DNA from: Mucilaginibacter sp.
GTDB taxonomy: Bacteria; Bacteroidota; Bacteroidia; Sphingobacteriales; Sphingobacteriaceae
Length of the DNA stretch: 48,663 nucleotides
Direction: 5' to 3'
Assembly: GCA_028288305.1 (NCBI GenBank)
Contig: JAQBOA010000044.1
Coordinates: 1 to 48,663, forward strand
In this document: positions 17,909 through 26,500 of the stretch, piece after piece
Layout: every line of letters starts with the position of its first letter
Numbering within the stretch: position 1 is the first letter of the stretch
Notes under the pieces: model-generated
What the model was told of the DNA's origin: nothing
The model's database searches: none
Seen by the model: the letters and a program-made list of their open reading frames with translations, nothing else
Made by a program: the position numbers and the translations under genes

Positions 17909-19384
17909 CTACAACTCCTTCCTTAACCTTGCTACCGGGATATTCATTTGCTCACGGTATTTGGCAACCGTGCGGCGGGCGATATTATAACCGGCGTCTT
18001 TCAAAATATCTGTTAATTTTTCATCAGCCAAAGGATGTTGTTTATCCTCAGCGCCAATATGTTCTTCCAGTATTTTTTTTACTTCTTTGTTTGACACTTC
18101 TTCACCGCTTTCTGTTTGAATAGCTTCTGAGAAAAACGATTTTAATAAAAATGTGCCAAATTCAGTTTGTACATATTTTGAATTAGCAACCCTCGATACT
18201 GTCGAAATATCCATATTGATCCTATCGGCTATATCTTTAAGGATCATTGGTTTTAAATTCTTGTCGTCACCCGTTAAAAAAAACTCATATTGATATTGCA
18301 TAATGGCATTCATGGTTTTTAAAAGCGTTTGCTGCCGTTGTTTAATAGCATCAATAAACCACTTTGCCGAATCGAGCTTTTGCTTTACAAACTGCACTGC
18401 CTCTTTCATCTTTTTGTCCTTTTGGGATGCTTTGTCGTAATGCTCAAACATATCCTGGTAGGAGCGGCTTACCCTAAGTTCTGGTGCATTTTTTGAATTT
18501 AAAGTAAGTACAAGAATGCCATCATTATTAGAAATATGAAAATCGGGTATTACCTGCATTTGCTTGGTATTTACCTCATTTGAATCGCCGGGTTTGGGAT
18601 TAAGTTTCAAAATTTCATTTACTACACCCCGTAATTCTGTCGAAGACATATTTAATGATTTTTCGAGCTTATCATAATGTTTACGCGTAAATTCATCAAG
18701 GTAATGCTCAACAACCATTATTGCTTTTTTTATAATGGGATCGTTGGCATCTTTTTTTCGTAATTGTATTAAAAGACATTCCTGTAAGCTGCGTGCACCT
18801 ACGCCCGCAGGATCGAAACTTTGTATCACCTTTAGCATGTCTTCTACTTCATCATCATCGGCAAGAATGTTCTGCGAAAATGCAAGATCATCAGTAAGCG
18901 ACATTATTGGCCTGCGCAGGTAACCATCATCATCGAGGCTTCCTATTATTTGCTTACCGATTCTAAAGTCCTTGTCTGACAATGGAAGCAGGTCGAGCTG
19001 TAGCTGAAGACTCTCAAAAAAAGAATTTTGTACTGCAAAGGGTATTTCTTTTCGTTCATTTTCATCATCCCCGTTCTGATCATATCTCGACCCATATTCA
19101 TTTACATTATCTTCCTGCAGATAATCATCAATGTTAAATTCGTCTGTTTCACCCTTTTCTTCCTCACTGTTAAAGTTCTCTTCTTCAGGGTCATGATCCG
19201 GGTATTGCTCTTCGGGCTCGTTTAAATTTGTTAAGCTCAGATCCTCAAGGGCAGGATTATCTTCTAATTCTTCCTTAATGCGGGTATCTAATGAAACAGT
19301 TGGCACTTGCAGCAATTTTATAAATTGTATTTGCTGCGGGGAGAGTTTCTGTAAAAGTTTTTGTTGAAGATTTTGTTTAAGCAT
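17909..19384 (-). CDS. rpoN: RNA polymerase sigma-54 factor
   Basis: 491 residues with the three RpoN regions. Region I is the Gln/Leu-rich activator-interacting N-terminus (MLKQNLQQKLLQKLSPQQIQ). An acidic linker spans about 45-110 and a core-binding domain follows. The DNA-binding domain ends in the RpoN box ARRTVAKYRE at 469-478, which reads the -24 element. It directs RNA polymerase to -24/-12 promoters that need AAA+ activators; none is encoded in this window. The gene converges on the PorP/SprF gene. A TATTTTTG -7-like element lies on the minus strand at 19406-19399, only about 15 bases before the ATG. Confidence 0.96.
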   Translation of the reverse strand: MLKQNLQQKLLQKLSPQQIQFIKLLQVPTVSLDTRIKEELEDNPALEDLSLTNLNEPEEQYPDHDPEEENFNSEEEKGETDEFNIDDYLQEDNVNEYGSRYDQNGDDENERKEIPFAVQNSFFESLQLQLDLLPLSDKDFRIGKQIIGSLDDDGYLRRPIMSLTDDLAFSQNILADDDEVEDMLKVIQSFDPAGVGARSLQECLLIQLRKKDANDPIIKKAIMVVEHYLDEFTRKHYDKLEKSLNMSSTELRGVVNEILKLNPKPGDSNEVNTKQMQVIPDFHISNNDGILVLTLNSKNAPELRVSRSYQDMFEHYDKASQKDKKMKEAVQFVKQKLDSAKWFIDAIKQRQQTLLKTMNAIMQYQYEFFLTGDDKNLKPMILKDIADRINMDISTVSRVANSKYVQTEFGTFLLKSFFSEAIQTESGEEVSNKEVKKILEEHIGAEDKQHPLADEKLTDILKDAGYNIARRTVAKYREQMNIPVARLRKEL

Positions 19385-19478
19385 AATTCAGATGGCACCA
19401 AAAATACATCAATTAACCCTAACATAAAAATAAGTTAGGACAAAGGATTATTGTTGTAATGCAAAAGAAAATAAATTG

Positions 19479-19507
19479 TTTGTTAAGTTGAATATTTATT
19501 AATTTTA
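19479..19507 (+). promoter_or_regulatory. Promoter candidate for mscL
   Basis: TTTG at 19479-19482, a 17-base spacer and TAATTTTA at 19500-19507 differ from the Bacteroidota consensus only in the last base. The ATG is at 19526, so the leader would be very short. Confidence 0.45.
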
Positions 19508-19525
19508 AAAAACTTAATTCATTTT

Positions 19526-19939
19526 ATGTCAATTATAAAGGAATTTAAAGAATTCGCCATGCGGGGCAACGTTGTCGACCTTGCTGTAGGTGTAATCATT
19601 GGTGCAGCTTTTGGTAAGATAGTTACATCCCTTGTTGCTGATGTTATTATGCCACCGATAGGTTATATTACTGGAGGTGTTGATTTTGCCGAAAAAAAAA
19701 TTGTTCTCCGACCGGCAGATCCGGCCAATAAAGTGTTAGAAACTGCCATACATTATGGTAATTTTATAAATGCAATAATTCAATTTCTGATTATTGCATT
19801 TTGCATTTTTTTAGTGGTTAAAGCAATTAATTCATTGAAAAGGAAGGAAGAGCCAGCCCCGGTATCCGAGCCTGTGCCTACAAAAGAAGAGATTTTGCTT
19901 ACCCAGATTCGAGATTTGCTGGCAAAAGGGCAGAAATGA
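19526..19939 (+). CDS. mscL: Large-conductance mechanosensitive channel MscL
   Basis: A 137-residue inner-membrane channel that opens on membrane tension during osmotic downshock. The diagnostic N-terminus [20 protein letters not shown] gives the amphipathic helix and the glycine/alanine-packed first membrane helix, followed by [21 protein letters not shown] periplasmic loop, the second helix ([19 protein letters not shown]) and the cytoplasmic helix bundle ([13 protein letters not shown]) complete it. Length is normal. It stands alone between rpoN (divergent) and the ChaN-like gene (convergent). Confidence 0.97.
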   Translation: MSIIKEFKEFAMRGNVVDLAVGVIIGAAFGKIVTSLVADVIMPPIGYITGGVDFAEKKIVLRPADPANKVLETAIHYGNFINAIIQFLIIAFCIFLVVKAINSLKRKEEPAPVSEPVPTKEEILLTQIRDLLAKGQK

Positions 19940-20005
19940 TCATTGTATACCTTCATCGCTAAACAACCTTAGTGAAATTCCTCATTAAACTCAGCTTTAT
20001 TTTAT

Positions 20006-20884
20006 TCAAAACGTTTTAGGCAACTTGGGATCTGTTAGAATTATATAGTCGCCATTTTTGCTAAGTTTATTCCAATCGGGGTTATCAAAATTATCATCGG
20101 CATAAGCTGCTATATTAAGGACCTTAATTTTAGGTGCATATTCTTTTAACTGCGACACGGCACCTAGTTTTTCTTCACTATGAAAACCTCCATTTATCTG
20201 AAGTATCTTGTACTTAGTGTGAGCTTTATAAAAGTTCGCTAATGACCACCCCATAGTAGCATCCCATAAGTTTTGTGCCTGGAACATTTGCATACCTGCC
20301 ATAGCTTGATGGCCACCCATAATTTGCAAAAATTTTTCGTAATAAGCTCCTGTAGCTGTATCTATTGGCAGGAGAGGGAGATATGATTTACCAGTTGGAC
20401 TTAATTGATTTAAACTATTTAGCCCGAGCCTGTTAACCATGTTGACATAACGCCCAGGTGCATTTGCCGCTATTACAGGTATATGATTAGTTTTAGCCAG
20501 CTCAATTAACGGACGGTAATCTTTATAATTGTGCCAGGCCCGGGCATCAGTTATAAAATTTTTTTCACGGATAAAGCCGTTTAAGTATTCATTCAAAACA
20601 TTTTGGCAATCCGTTTCAAACATTTCCAAGGATAACGCAAGTTTATCCGGATATTTTTCCGATAATTTTTTAAATAAGGTATGCTCTAAGTAATGGCCTG
20701 TAGAGTCATTATGTTCTTCACCAAAAAACAGAACATCGGCATCATCCATATCATTAACAAGGTCATCAATAGTTATTGTTTTTTGTTTTAATGAATTATA
20801 TATTTTATAATGCTGTGATAAAGAATCCTGGGAAAACACCCGGATTGATAACATGCTGAAGATTAAAATTATTAATATTTTCAT
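20006..20884 (-). CDS. ChaN-like haem-binding uptake family protein, secreted
   Basis: 292 residues. A hydrophobic N-terminal segment (MKILIILIFSMLSIRVFSQ) looks like a signal peptide without a lipobox. The mature part has the ChaN/Tiki-superfamily pattern: ADVLFFGEEHNDSTGH with the conserved GExH, then LALSLEMFETDCQ, and a late block with MGGHQAMAGMQMFQAQ and KILQINGGFHSEEK. ChaN-like proteins bind haem in other bacteria, and related Tiki proteins are metal-dependent proteases; the role here is not established. It ends convergent to mscL, and its start region faces the rpmH cluster across an inverted repeat. Confidence 0.85.
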   Translation of the reverse strand: MKILIILIFSMLSIRVFSQDSLSQHYKIYNSLKQKTITIDDLVNDMDDADVLFFGEEHNDSTGHYLEHTLFKKLSEKYPDKLALSLEMFETDCQNVLNEYLNGFIREKNFITDARAWHNYKDYRPLIELAKTNHIPVIAANAPGRYVNMVNRLGLNSLNQLSPTGKSYLPLLPIDTATGAYYEKFLQIMGGHQAMAGMQMFQAQNLWDATMGWSLANFYKAHTKYKILQINGGFHSEEKLGAVSQLKEYAPKIKVLNIAAYADDNFDNPDWNKLSKNGDYIILTDPKLPKTF

Positions 20885-20890
20885 GATATG

Positions 20891-20991
20891 GTGAGTGGGT
20901 GATTAAGTTGATTGTGTGAGCAGTTACTAATTATACAAACCTAATTAACTTAAACAACCTAATCAACTACTTAACTTAATCAACCATTCAC
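20891..20991. repeat. Intergenic inverted repeat (TGATTAAGTTGA words)
   Basis: The arm at 20891-20911 (containing GGGTGATTAAGTTGA) matches the reverse complement of 20971-20991 at 18 of 21 positions. Further copies of the words AATCAAC and TTAACTTA lie in the inner right part (20951-20980). The element sits between the ChaN-like gene start and the rpmH promoter, whose -33 box begins eight bases after the right arm. Confidence 0.7.
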
Positions 20992-20998
20992 TAATATA

Positions 20999-21029
20999 TT
21001 TGAAATAAACAAAAATTACACTACATTTG
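20999..21029 (+). promoter_or_regulatory. Promoter of rpmH cluster
   Basis: TTTG at 20999-21002, a 19-base spacer and TACATTTG at 21022-21029 match the Bacteroidota housekeeping consensus perfectly. The rpmH ATG follows 40 bases later. Confidence 0.8.
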
Positions 21030-21068
21030 CGCTCTTGTTTTTAAAACGACGAAAAGAATAAAATAGCC

Positions 21069-21227
21069 ATGAAAAGAACGTTTCAGCCCTCACAAAGGAA
21101 AAGAAGAAATAAGCACGGTTTCCGTGAGCGCATGTCAACTGCTAACGGCAGGAGAATTTTAGCATCAAGAAGAGCTAAAGGCAGGAAAAGACTTTCTGTA
21201 TCTGACGAGCGTAGTCATAAAGCATAA
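21069..21227 (+). CDS. rpmH: 50S ribosomal protein L34
   Basis: A 52-residue basic protein starting [20 protein letters not shown] and continuing [20 protein letters not shown], the near-invariant L34 sequence. It is a structural protein of the large ribosomal subunit. As in most bacteria, it is followed by rnpA. A strong consensus promoter lies 40 bases upstream. The short C-terminal tail [10 protein letters not shown] is slightly longer than in E. coli, as is usual in Bacteroidota. Confidence 0.98.
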   Translation: MKRTFQPSQRKRRNKHGFRERMSTANGRRILASRRAKGRKRLSVSDERSHKA

Positions 21228-21300
21228 AACCGGTTGCTTTCTCCAATTAGGGGACTAGAGCCGCATAAATACTTAATTTCGGTTCAGAATCAGCAACAAA

Positions 21301-21684
21301 ATGTACACTTTTAAAAAAGAAGAACGGTTATGTAATAAAAGGCTTATTGATGAGCTTTTTCATAACGGCTCTTCTTTTTTATGTTATCCCTTTAAAGCTT
21401 CGTGGTTATTTATTGACGAGCCTTTACAATTCCCGGTACAAATTTTATTTGCGGTTTCAAAAAAACGTTTTAAACGTGCTATAGACCGAAATTTAATAAA
21501 AAGGCGCATGCGCGAAGCATACAGGCTTCATAAACAGCTGTATTTGTATGATAAATTAAGCAGAACAGAAAAAAAGATTGTGCTTTCATTAGGATATATT
21601 GGTAAAGAAATAGCTCCTTATGATTTGACAGAGAAAAAAATGTTGAAGCTTTTGTCACAACTTTCTGCGGAGTTAACAAAATGA
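21301..21684 (+). CDS. rnpA: Ribonuclease P protein component
   Basis: 127 residues. The RNR signature region [17 protein letters not shown] is intact and contains the basic helix that contacts the pre-tRNA leader and RNase P RNA. The N-terminus ([19 protein letters not shown]) and the strand [15 protein letters not shown] are also typical. With the rnpB RNA it forms the enzyme that trims 5' ends of tRNA precursors. The gene lies 73 bases after rpmH and its stop overlaps the yidD start (ATGA). The rpmH-rnpA gap holds GGTTGCT and AGCAACA, which could pair and mask the start, but this is weak. Confidence 0.95.
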   Translation: MYTFKKEERLCNKRLIDELFHNGSSFLCYPFKASWLFIDEPLQFPVQILFAVSKKRFKRAIDRNLIKRRMREAYRLHKQLYLYDKLSRTEKKIVLSLGYIGKEIAPYDLTEKKMLKLLSQLSAELTK

Positions 21685-21923
21685 GGTTTATTGGTAATAT
21701 ATTTAAGACCATAATTGGATATATATTTATCATCCTGATCAAAATATACCAGTATTTTATTTCGCCGCTTACCGGTGCCTCATGCCGGTACACACCAACC
21801 TGTTCACAGTATGGGGTAGAGGCAATAAAAAAATATGGTGCCTTTAAAGGCGGATGGTTAACTTTAAAACGCATTGCCAGTTGTAACCCCTGGGGAGGAC
21901 ATGGACACGACCCGGTTCCTTGA
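21681..21923 (+). CDS. yidD: Membrane protein insertion efficiency factor YidD
   Basis: 80 residues with the full family signature: [53 protein letters not shown] and the terminal DPVP. The amphipathic N-terminal helix associates with the inner membrane near the Sec/YidC insertase. The ATG overlaps the rnpA stop by four bases, indicating translational coupling. Confidence 0.97.
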   Translation: MRFIGNIFKTIIGYIFIILIKIYQYFISPLTGASCRYTPTCSQYGVEAIKKYGAFKGGWLTLKRIASCNPWGGHGHDPVP

Positions 21924-21945
21924 CTTAAGACTTCTACGAAACAAT

Positions 21946-22638
21946 ATGAGCCTGATATTACAAATTGAAACAGCCACAACCTCGTGCTCTGTTGCTTTAG
22001 CAAAGGATGGAAATGTTTTATCTGTTAAACAGGTAAATGAGCGTAATATTCATGCAGAAGTAATTACACTGTTTATTGACGAGCTTGTCAATTCAGCAGG
22101 GTTCCGCTATAGTGACCTTGATGCCATAGCTGTAAGTTGCGGCCCGGGTTCATATACGGGTTTACGTATTGGTATATCAACTGCAAAAGGTCTTTGTTTT
22201 GCGCTTGATAAACCACTTATAGCTATTGAAACTTTAGCAGCGATGGCATACGGTGCTATAAACATGAATATTAATACATCAGCTGGTGATATACTTTTTT
22301 GCCCTATGATAGATGCCCGCCGCATGGAGGTTTTTACTGCTGTATTTAACAGGAATGGTGAAAAAATAAAACAAACTACTGCTGAGATCATTGATGAAAA
22401 TAGTTTCAGTGATCTGCTCAAAAGCAGCAAGATTTTATTTTTTGGAGATGGCGCTGAAAAATGTATGGACGTTTTAGGTTCAAATCCAAATGCTCATTTT
22501 TTACCCGGATTCGTTAATTCAGCTTCTTATCTTAGTCAAAAAGCCATAGAAAAATTTAAGAATATGGATTTTGAAAATGTGGTTTTCTTTGAACCTTACT
22601 ATCTTAAGGATTTTATTGCCGGGAAAAAAGCTATTTGA
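21946..22638 (+). CDS. tsaB: tRNA threonylcarbamoyladenosine biosynthesis protein TsaB
   Basis: I place the start at ATG 21946 (MSLILQIETATTSCSVALAK, 230 residues); an in-frame upstream ATG at 21874 lies inside yidD and would add non-homologous sequence. The ASKHA-fold start, the motif AVSCGPGSYTGLRIGISTAK and the stretch IAIETLAAMA are diagnostic. TsaB is the scaffold partner of TsaD and TsaE for the t6A37 modification of ANN-decoding tRNAs. It lies 22 bases behind yidD in the same direction, so it is probably the last gene of the rpmH-rnpA-yidD run. Confidence 0.95.
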   Translation: MSLILQIETATTSCSVALAKDGNVLSVKQVNERNIHAEVITLFIDELVNSAGFRYSDLDAIAVSCGPGSYTGLRIGISTAKGLCFALDKPLIAIETLAAMAYGAINMNINTSAGDILFCPMIDARRMEVFTAVFNRNGEKIKQTTAEIIDENSFSDLLKSSKILFFGDGAEKCMDVLGSNPNAHFLPGFVNSASYLSQKAIEKFKNMDFENVVFFEPYYLKDFIAGKKAI

Positions 22639-22720
22639 TTTCGGAGTTTGAATAGTTTTCTGAAGCTTAGTTATTGCAAGAAATAAATTTAATGATCGAA
22701 CATCCGAATTTTGAAATAGA
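22639..22720. repeat. Weak inverted repeat between convergent tsaB and barrel gene
   Basis: GATTTCGGAGTTTGAATAG near 22640 is loosely echoed by the reverse complement of CGAACATCCGAATTTTGAAA near 22698. The pairing is interrupted. It is listed because its place and word style match the other intergenic elements. Confidence 0.3.
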
Positions 22721-24157
22721 TTAATTGTATGTTTTAAATAAACGACCCCATAATCTTCCTAAAAAGCCTTTTTCACCCGTAGGGATCACACTAGCATTCA
22801 TCGGATGCTCTATTACAGGTCCAAATTTTGCTGAGAAGCCTAAAAATATGCTGGCACCTGTAAATGAGGTGTTTTGGTTAATCAAAGCAGGGTTTTTGGT
22901 CATTGCATCTAATAAAAGACCTGAAGTTTGGGTTAGTTTATCACTGCCGATGAAAAATTCAAAGTTGGGTGTTTTTATCATGAATTGCACACCTAAATTA
23001 AACGCTTTTAAATCGTCATAAGTTGTGGTAAGTGTTACAACATACTTTTCGTATTGAAACGGATTAACAAGCGCTCCTACAAAGCCAGTATAAAATAATT
23101 CTTTTGATGCTATTAACGTTGGAGAATATTTAATTGTATTATTACCATCCAGCCAAAAACTTTTGGAGGCGCTTAATTCTGCCCTGCCGTCAATAGGGGT
23201 AGTAAATGATCCAATAGTTGGATTATGATGTATTATAGCTGTAGCTACATTGTATATACTATCTTCACGTTTTGGTGTAGACAAGCCTTTAACGACCCCG
23301 CTATTATCAAAGTTATAAATGCGCGAATAGCTGCTCCATTTAATAAATCCAAGATCTTTTATATTTCCCTGCAAAATAAAGCCATCTTCTGTCCTGTATG
23401 ATGTACCAATGGAAATTGATGCCCCTGGATTGCGGAAGGTTGGCAAGTAATCGCGTGATACAAACTTACCTGGTATATAGCTTGAATAATAAGCTCCTTT
23501 TAAACCAATTCTTGCTGTATCCAGTAATCTGTCATAAATAGCGTTCGAATTGGTGACATTTAACTTATCGTATTTTATACCAAGCAATGCGCTTATTTTT
23601 AAACCAAAAGTAAACTGTTCACTTAGTTTTTCCTTATAAGTGAGACTGATCTGGTTATAGGTTTGACGGTAATAATTACCGTTGAAAATATTTTTGTAAT
23701 TTTGAAAGTCGTTAAAACTTTTGGAGCCATTTAATGCTGCTACTGCATCATCCGAGATTAAACCTTTACCTTCTGCCCTTGTTTGAGCAGATAAGCCAAT
23801 CTCCTCATCTCCATCAAAACTTGTAAACATTTTTAGCATGAAGAAATATACATTAATATCACCATTTAAATGATTGTATTTACCCTGGTTGGTTGTTAAT
23901 GTCGAATTGTTATACGAATTAAGGAAAATACGGTTTTTTGCTGTTGCCTGGGCATTTCCGCTAAAAAAAAAGTTTCCACTAAAATTGGGTATTAAAAAGT
24001 TAAAGGAATATTTTTTGCTGCTGTCAGGAATAAAAGCTTTTTGTGAAGGATTTTCAAAAGAATCGTATAATGTTCCGGTGTTATATTGGGAGAACTGTTG
24101 GGCAAAAACTTTAACTGAAAATATCAATAAACAAAAAACAAGTAGAATTTTTTTCAT
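22721..24157 (-). CDS. Predicted outer-membrane beta-barrel protein (DUF5723-like)
   Basis: I use the ATG at 24157 (MKKILLVFCLLIFSVKVFAQ, a clear signal peptide); the frame also holds an ATG ten codons earlier. The mature protein of about 458 residues begins QFSQYNTGTLYDSFENPSQ, then has many alternating polar/hydrophobic strands with Asn/Tyr/Ser-rich turns, typical of a barrel. A late segment GASIFLGFSAKFGP looks like a closing strand, followed by a tail rich in basic and aromatic residues. The opening resembles DUF5723-type proteins of Bacteroidota, but I cannot verify this. No substrate or partner is apparent. It converges on tsaB. Confidence 0.65.
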   Translation of the reverse strand: MKKILLVFCLLIFSVKVFAQQFSQYNTGTLYDSFENPSQKAFIPDSSKKYSFNFLIPNFSGNFFFSGNAQATAKNRIFLNSYNNSTLTTNQGKYNHLNGDINVYFFMLKMFTSFDGDEEIGLSAQTRAEGKGLISDDAVAALNGSKSFNDFQNYKNIFNGNYYRQTYNQISLTYKEKLSEQFTFGLKISALLGIKYDKLNVTNSNAIYDRLLDTARIGLKGAYYSSYIPGKFVSRDYLPTFRNPGASISIGTSYRTEDGFILQGNIKDLGFIKWSSYSRIYNFDNSGVVKGLSTPKREDSIYNVATAIIHHNPTIGSFTTPIDGRAELSASKSFWLDGNNTIKYSPTLIASKELFYTGFVGALVNPFQYEKYVVTLTTTYDDLKAFNLGVQFMIKTPNFEFFIGSDKLTQTSGLLLDAMTKNPALINQNTSFTGASIFLGFSAKFGPVIEHPMNASVIPTGEKGFLGRLWGRLFKTYN

Positions 24158-24282
24158 AACGTAGCTGCCTGGAGTTTTATCCGCCATACATAATAAATTT
24201 TCAAATCGATACCAGGTAAAAAGTATATTTAAGCATCTTTTACGAAAAAGTCACATTATTGTTGTACTTCGAAATGTTTATT

Positions 24283-25872
24283 TTAATTTTTTGTTAAAAT
24301 TGTATCTGTGGTTAATTTTAAACAAAAATTTGTATAAAAGGACTTATCAGCGGCACTAAATTGAAAAGAGGCACCATAGAAGCTTTTCCATCCGGGTTCT
24401 TGTGTGTCAATGATATCATAGTTATCAGGATACAGATCTCTTTTAAGGATTTGTAATGAGTTTTTTATTTGAAAAAAGAAGGAAACATTACTCCTTTCAG
24501 CTACGAGGTTATCAAATTTATTATACTGATCATTTTTACTTAAGAATTTTCGCTTGATATAAGTATCATAATAACTTGCTAACTCACTTTTACTATTAGT
24601 TAATATTAAATAGTTATCAATAATAAAAAAATAGGGACGTTTAAAATTTCCAAAAGCATCTCCTAATAAAAAGAATGGCAATTTATCATATTTAAAACGA
24701 CCCCAATTTTCATCAGACATGGTGCTGATTGCAGCCATGTGTAATTTAAGTTTTGAACCATTTTTGACAGATACAATTGCGAACTTTTCAAAATAACGTG
24801 TGGTAACTAACGCAAATTCATTACCAAGCAAATTGTTGAAGTCGGTGTTTAAATTAATTTTTGTTTCTGTTTTGATCTTTTTAAATAAAAGGTCTTTTTC
24901 TTTTTTGAGTCCGGCTTTTGTATACCATTGTGAAAGATCTGTCCCAAATTTCAGCGGATCAGAAACTGCAAAATTAATGCTATAAGCAGTAGTTGAAGGG
25001 AAAATATCTTTTAAATGATTAACAACAGGTTGTTGATTAGTAAAAAGGTTTAAGTAAGTTGCAGCTTGATCAAACTGTAAGGTTGTTGATCCGTTAAACA
25101 TTAGAGCGTCGCTTCTGTAGTTTAAGTTTAATGCTGCTAAAGCGTGTAAAAGTCTGAAGCTTTTAAAAATATCAGTATATTTATTTTTAAACAGTTGGTC
25201 AAATAATGGTGATAGCTGATTATAATTTATATACAGATTAGCAAGAGAATTGACATTTTGCCGTTCAGAGAGTAACACAAATGTTTGTTGATCTTTTTCA
25301 TTTGTGTAAGATGAACTTTCATTGATCTGTTCTTTCGAAAAACTCCCTGAAAAGATATTGTTTTCTTTTATTGCCACATAAAATCTTTTCTTTAATGCTC
25401 TTATATAAATATTATAACACTGTTTACCCGAGCCCTGAAGCGGTGTAATTAATAATCCGCTGGTGGGATCTTTATTTATCTCATCAAATAATGAAGGCTC
25501 AAACCCGTTTGCTGAAGATATGGTAAACAGCAAATCAATTACATTTTCTTTTGACGGATGTAAAGAAATAAATACATTTTGTGTTTTAAAATATTTTTCA
25601 AACATTGGGTTTAAAAGCAACTGTTTGCGTAAAATATCTAAGTCATTTATTTTTTCTTTTCCAATAATAGAGGTAAATAACTTATTATCACTAAAAATAT
25701 CATAGAAACCTTTATCATTATTAAATTCAAATATCATTGCTGCATTGTCAGGTATAGCACGCATAACCTGGCTGGTGCGCATTCCGGTTGTATTTAAATT
25801 TTTAAAATAAATAACCGTTACAAACGCAGTAGCTATTAACAAAATTAGGGTAATAATCAGTTGTCGTTTCAT
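24283..25872 (-). CDS. Membrane-anchored periplasmic protein of unknown function (DUF3352-like)
   Basis: 529 residues: one N-terminal membrane helix (LIITLILLIATAFVTVIYF) that probably anchors it, then a long soluble region. The early block VMRAIPDNAAMIFEFNNDKG and the later IDNYLILTNSKSELASYY resemble DUF3352-type proteins that evaluate as secreted or anchored beta/alpha domains. No catalytic motif is evident. It lies upstream of the barrel gene in the same direction with about 125 bases between, so the two might be one envelope-related unit. Confidence 0.55.
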   Translation of the reverse strand: MKRQLIITLILLIATAFVTVIYFKNLNTTGMRTSQVMRAIPDNAAMIFEFNNDKGFYDIFSDNKLFTSIIGKEKINDLDILRKQLLLNPMFEKYFKTQNVFISLHPSKENVIDLLFTISSANGFEPSLFDEINKDPTSGLLITPLQGSGKQCYNIYIRALKKRFYVAIKENNIFSGSFSKEQINESSSYTNEKDQQTFVLLSERQNVNSLANLYINYNQLSPLFDQLFKNKYTDIFKSFRLLHALAALNLNYRSDALMFNGSTTLQFDQAATYLNLFTNQQPVVNHLKDIFPSTTAYSINFAVSDPLKFGTDLSQWYTKAGLKKEKDLLFKKIKTETKINLNTDFNNLLGNEFALVTTRYFEKFAIVSVKNGSKLKLHMAAISTMSDENWGRFKYDKLPFFLLGDAFGNFKRPYFFIIDNYLILTNSKSELASYYDTYIKRKFLSKNDQYNKFDNLVAERSNVSFFFQIKNSLQILKRDLYPDNYDIIDTQEPGWKSFYGASFQFSAADKSFYTNFCLKLTTDTILTKN

Positions 25873-26053
25873 TGCTGCTCGCGTTACAAATGTAGTTTAA
25901 TTTTGGGTTGTTCATTAGTTCATTGGTGTCATAAGTAATTAACCATCGGGTTCTGTTCAGTAAACTATCTTAATATTACAACTTTGAAACCTTCTAACAT
26001 TTACACCTTAATCAACCCTTTCAAAAAATTATTAACTTAGCCGTCTATACTTT

Positions 26054-26449
26054 ATGAAAAAAAAAATAATTATTACATCTTCGCTTTTTGGTATGCTTGC
26101 AGTAATTGCCGGTGCCTTTGGCGCACATGGTTTACAGGCCGTACTTTCTCCGAAAAATATAGAGGTTTGGCATACTGCTGTGCAATACCAATTTTACCAT
26201 GTATTTGCCTTATTATTTCTGTCAACCTTAACAACGGGTTATAAAGAAAAGCTTTTTGAAGTATCGTATTATTTGTTTGTATTTGGAATAATATTTTTTT
26301 CAGGCTCATTATACCTGCTTTCATGCCGTGATCTTTTAGACTGGAACTGGTTGCCTGTATTGGGGCCAATTACACCAATCGGCGGGTTGCTTTTTATTGC
26401 AGGTTGGTTCTCACTGGGATTAGCCGCGCTCAGAGATAAACTTAGCTAG
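26054..26449 (+). CDS. DUF423 family small membrane protein (YgdD/YwdK-like)
   Basis: 131 residues with four predicted membrane helices. The hallmark start is AVIAGAFGAHGLQAVLSP, then WHTAVQYQFYHVFALLF, and the final LPVLGPITPIGGLLFIAGW. The family is widespread in bacteria with no established function. A -7-like TAACTTAG is present about 15 bases before the ATG. The stop is 51 bases ahead of priA. Confidence 0.93.
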   Translation: MKKKIIITSSLFGMLAVIAGAFGAHGLQAVLSPKNIEVWHTAVQYQFYHVFALLFLSTLTTGYKEKLFEVSYYLFVFGIIFFSGSLYLLSCRDLLDWNWLPVLGPITPIGGLLFIAGWFSLGLAALRDKLS

Positions 26450-26500
26450 GCGATCTCTTGAGCACCACTGAAAAACAAATAAAATGCGAAAAATAAACTG

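Noticed and set aside
19394..19408. Sigma-54 promoter (TGGCAC) next to rpoN
   Set aside because: TGGCAC is present, but no TTGC at the -12 position follows at the right spacing.
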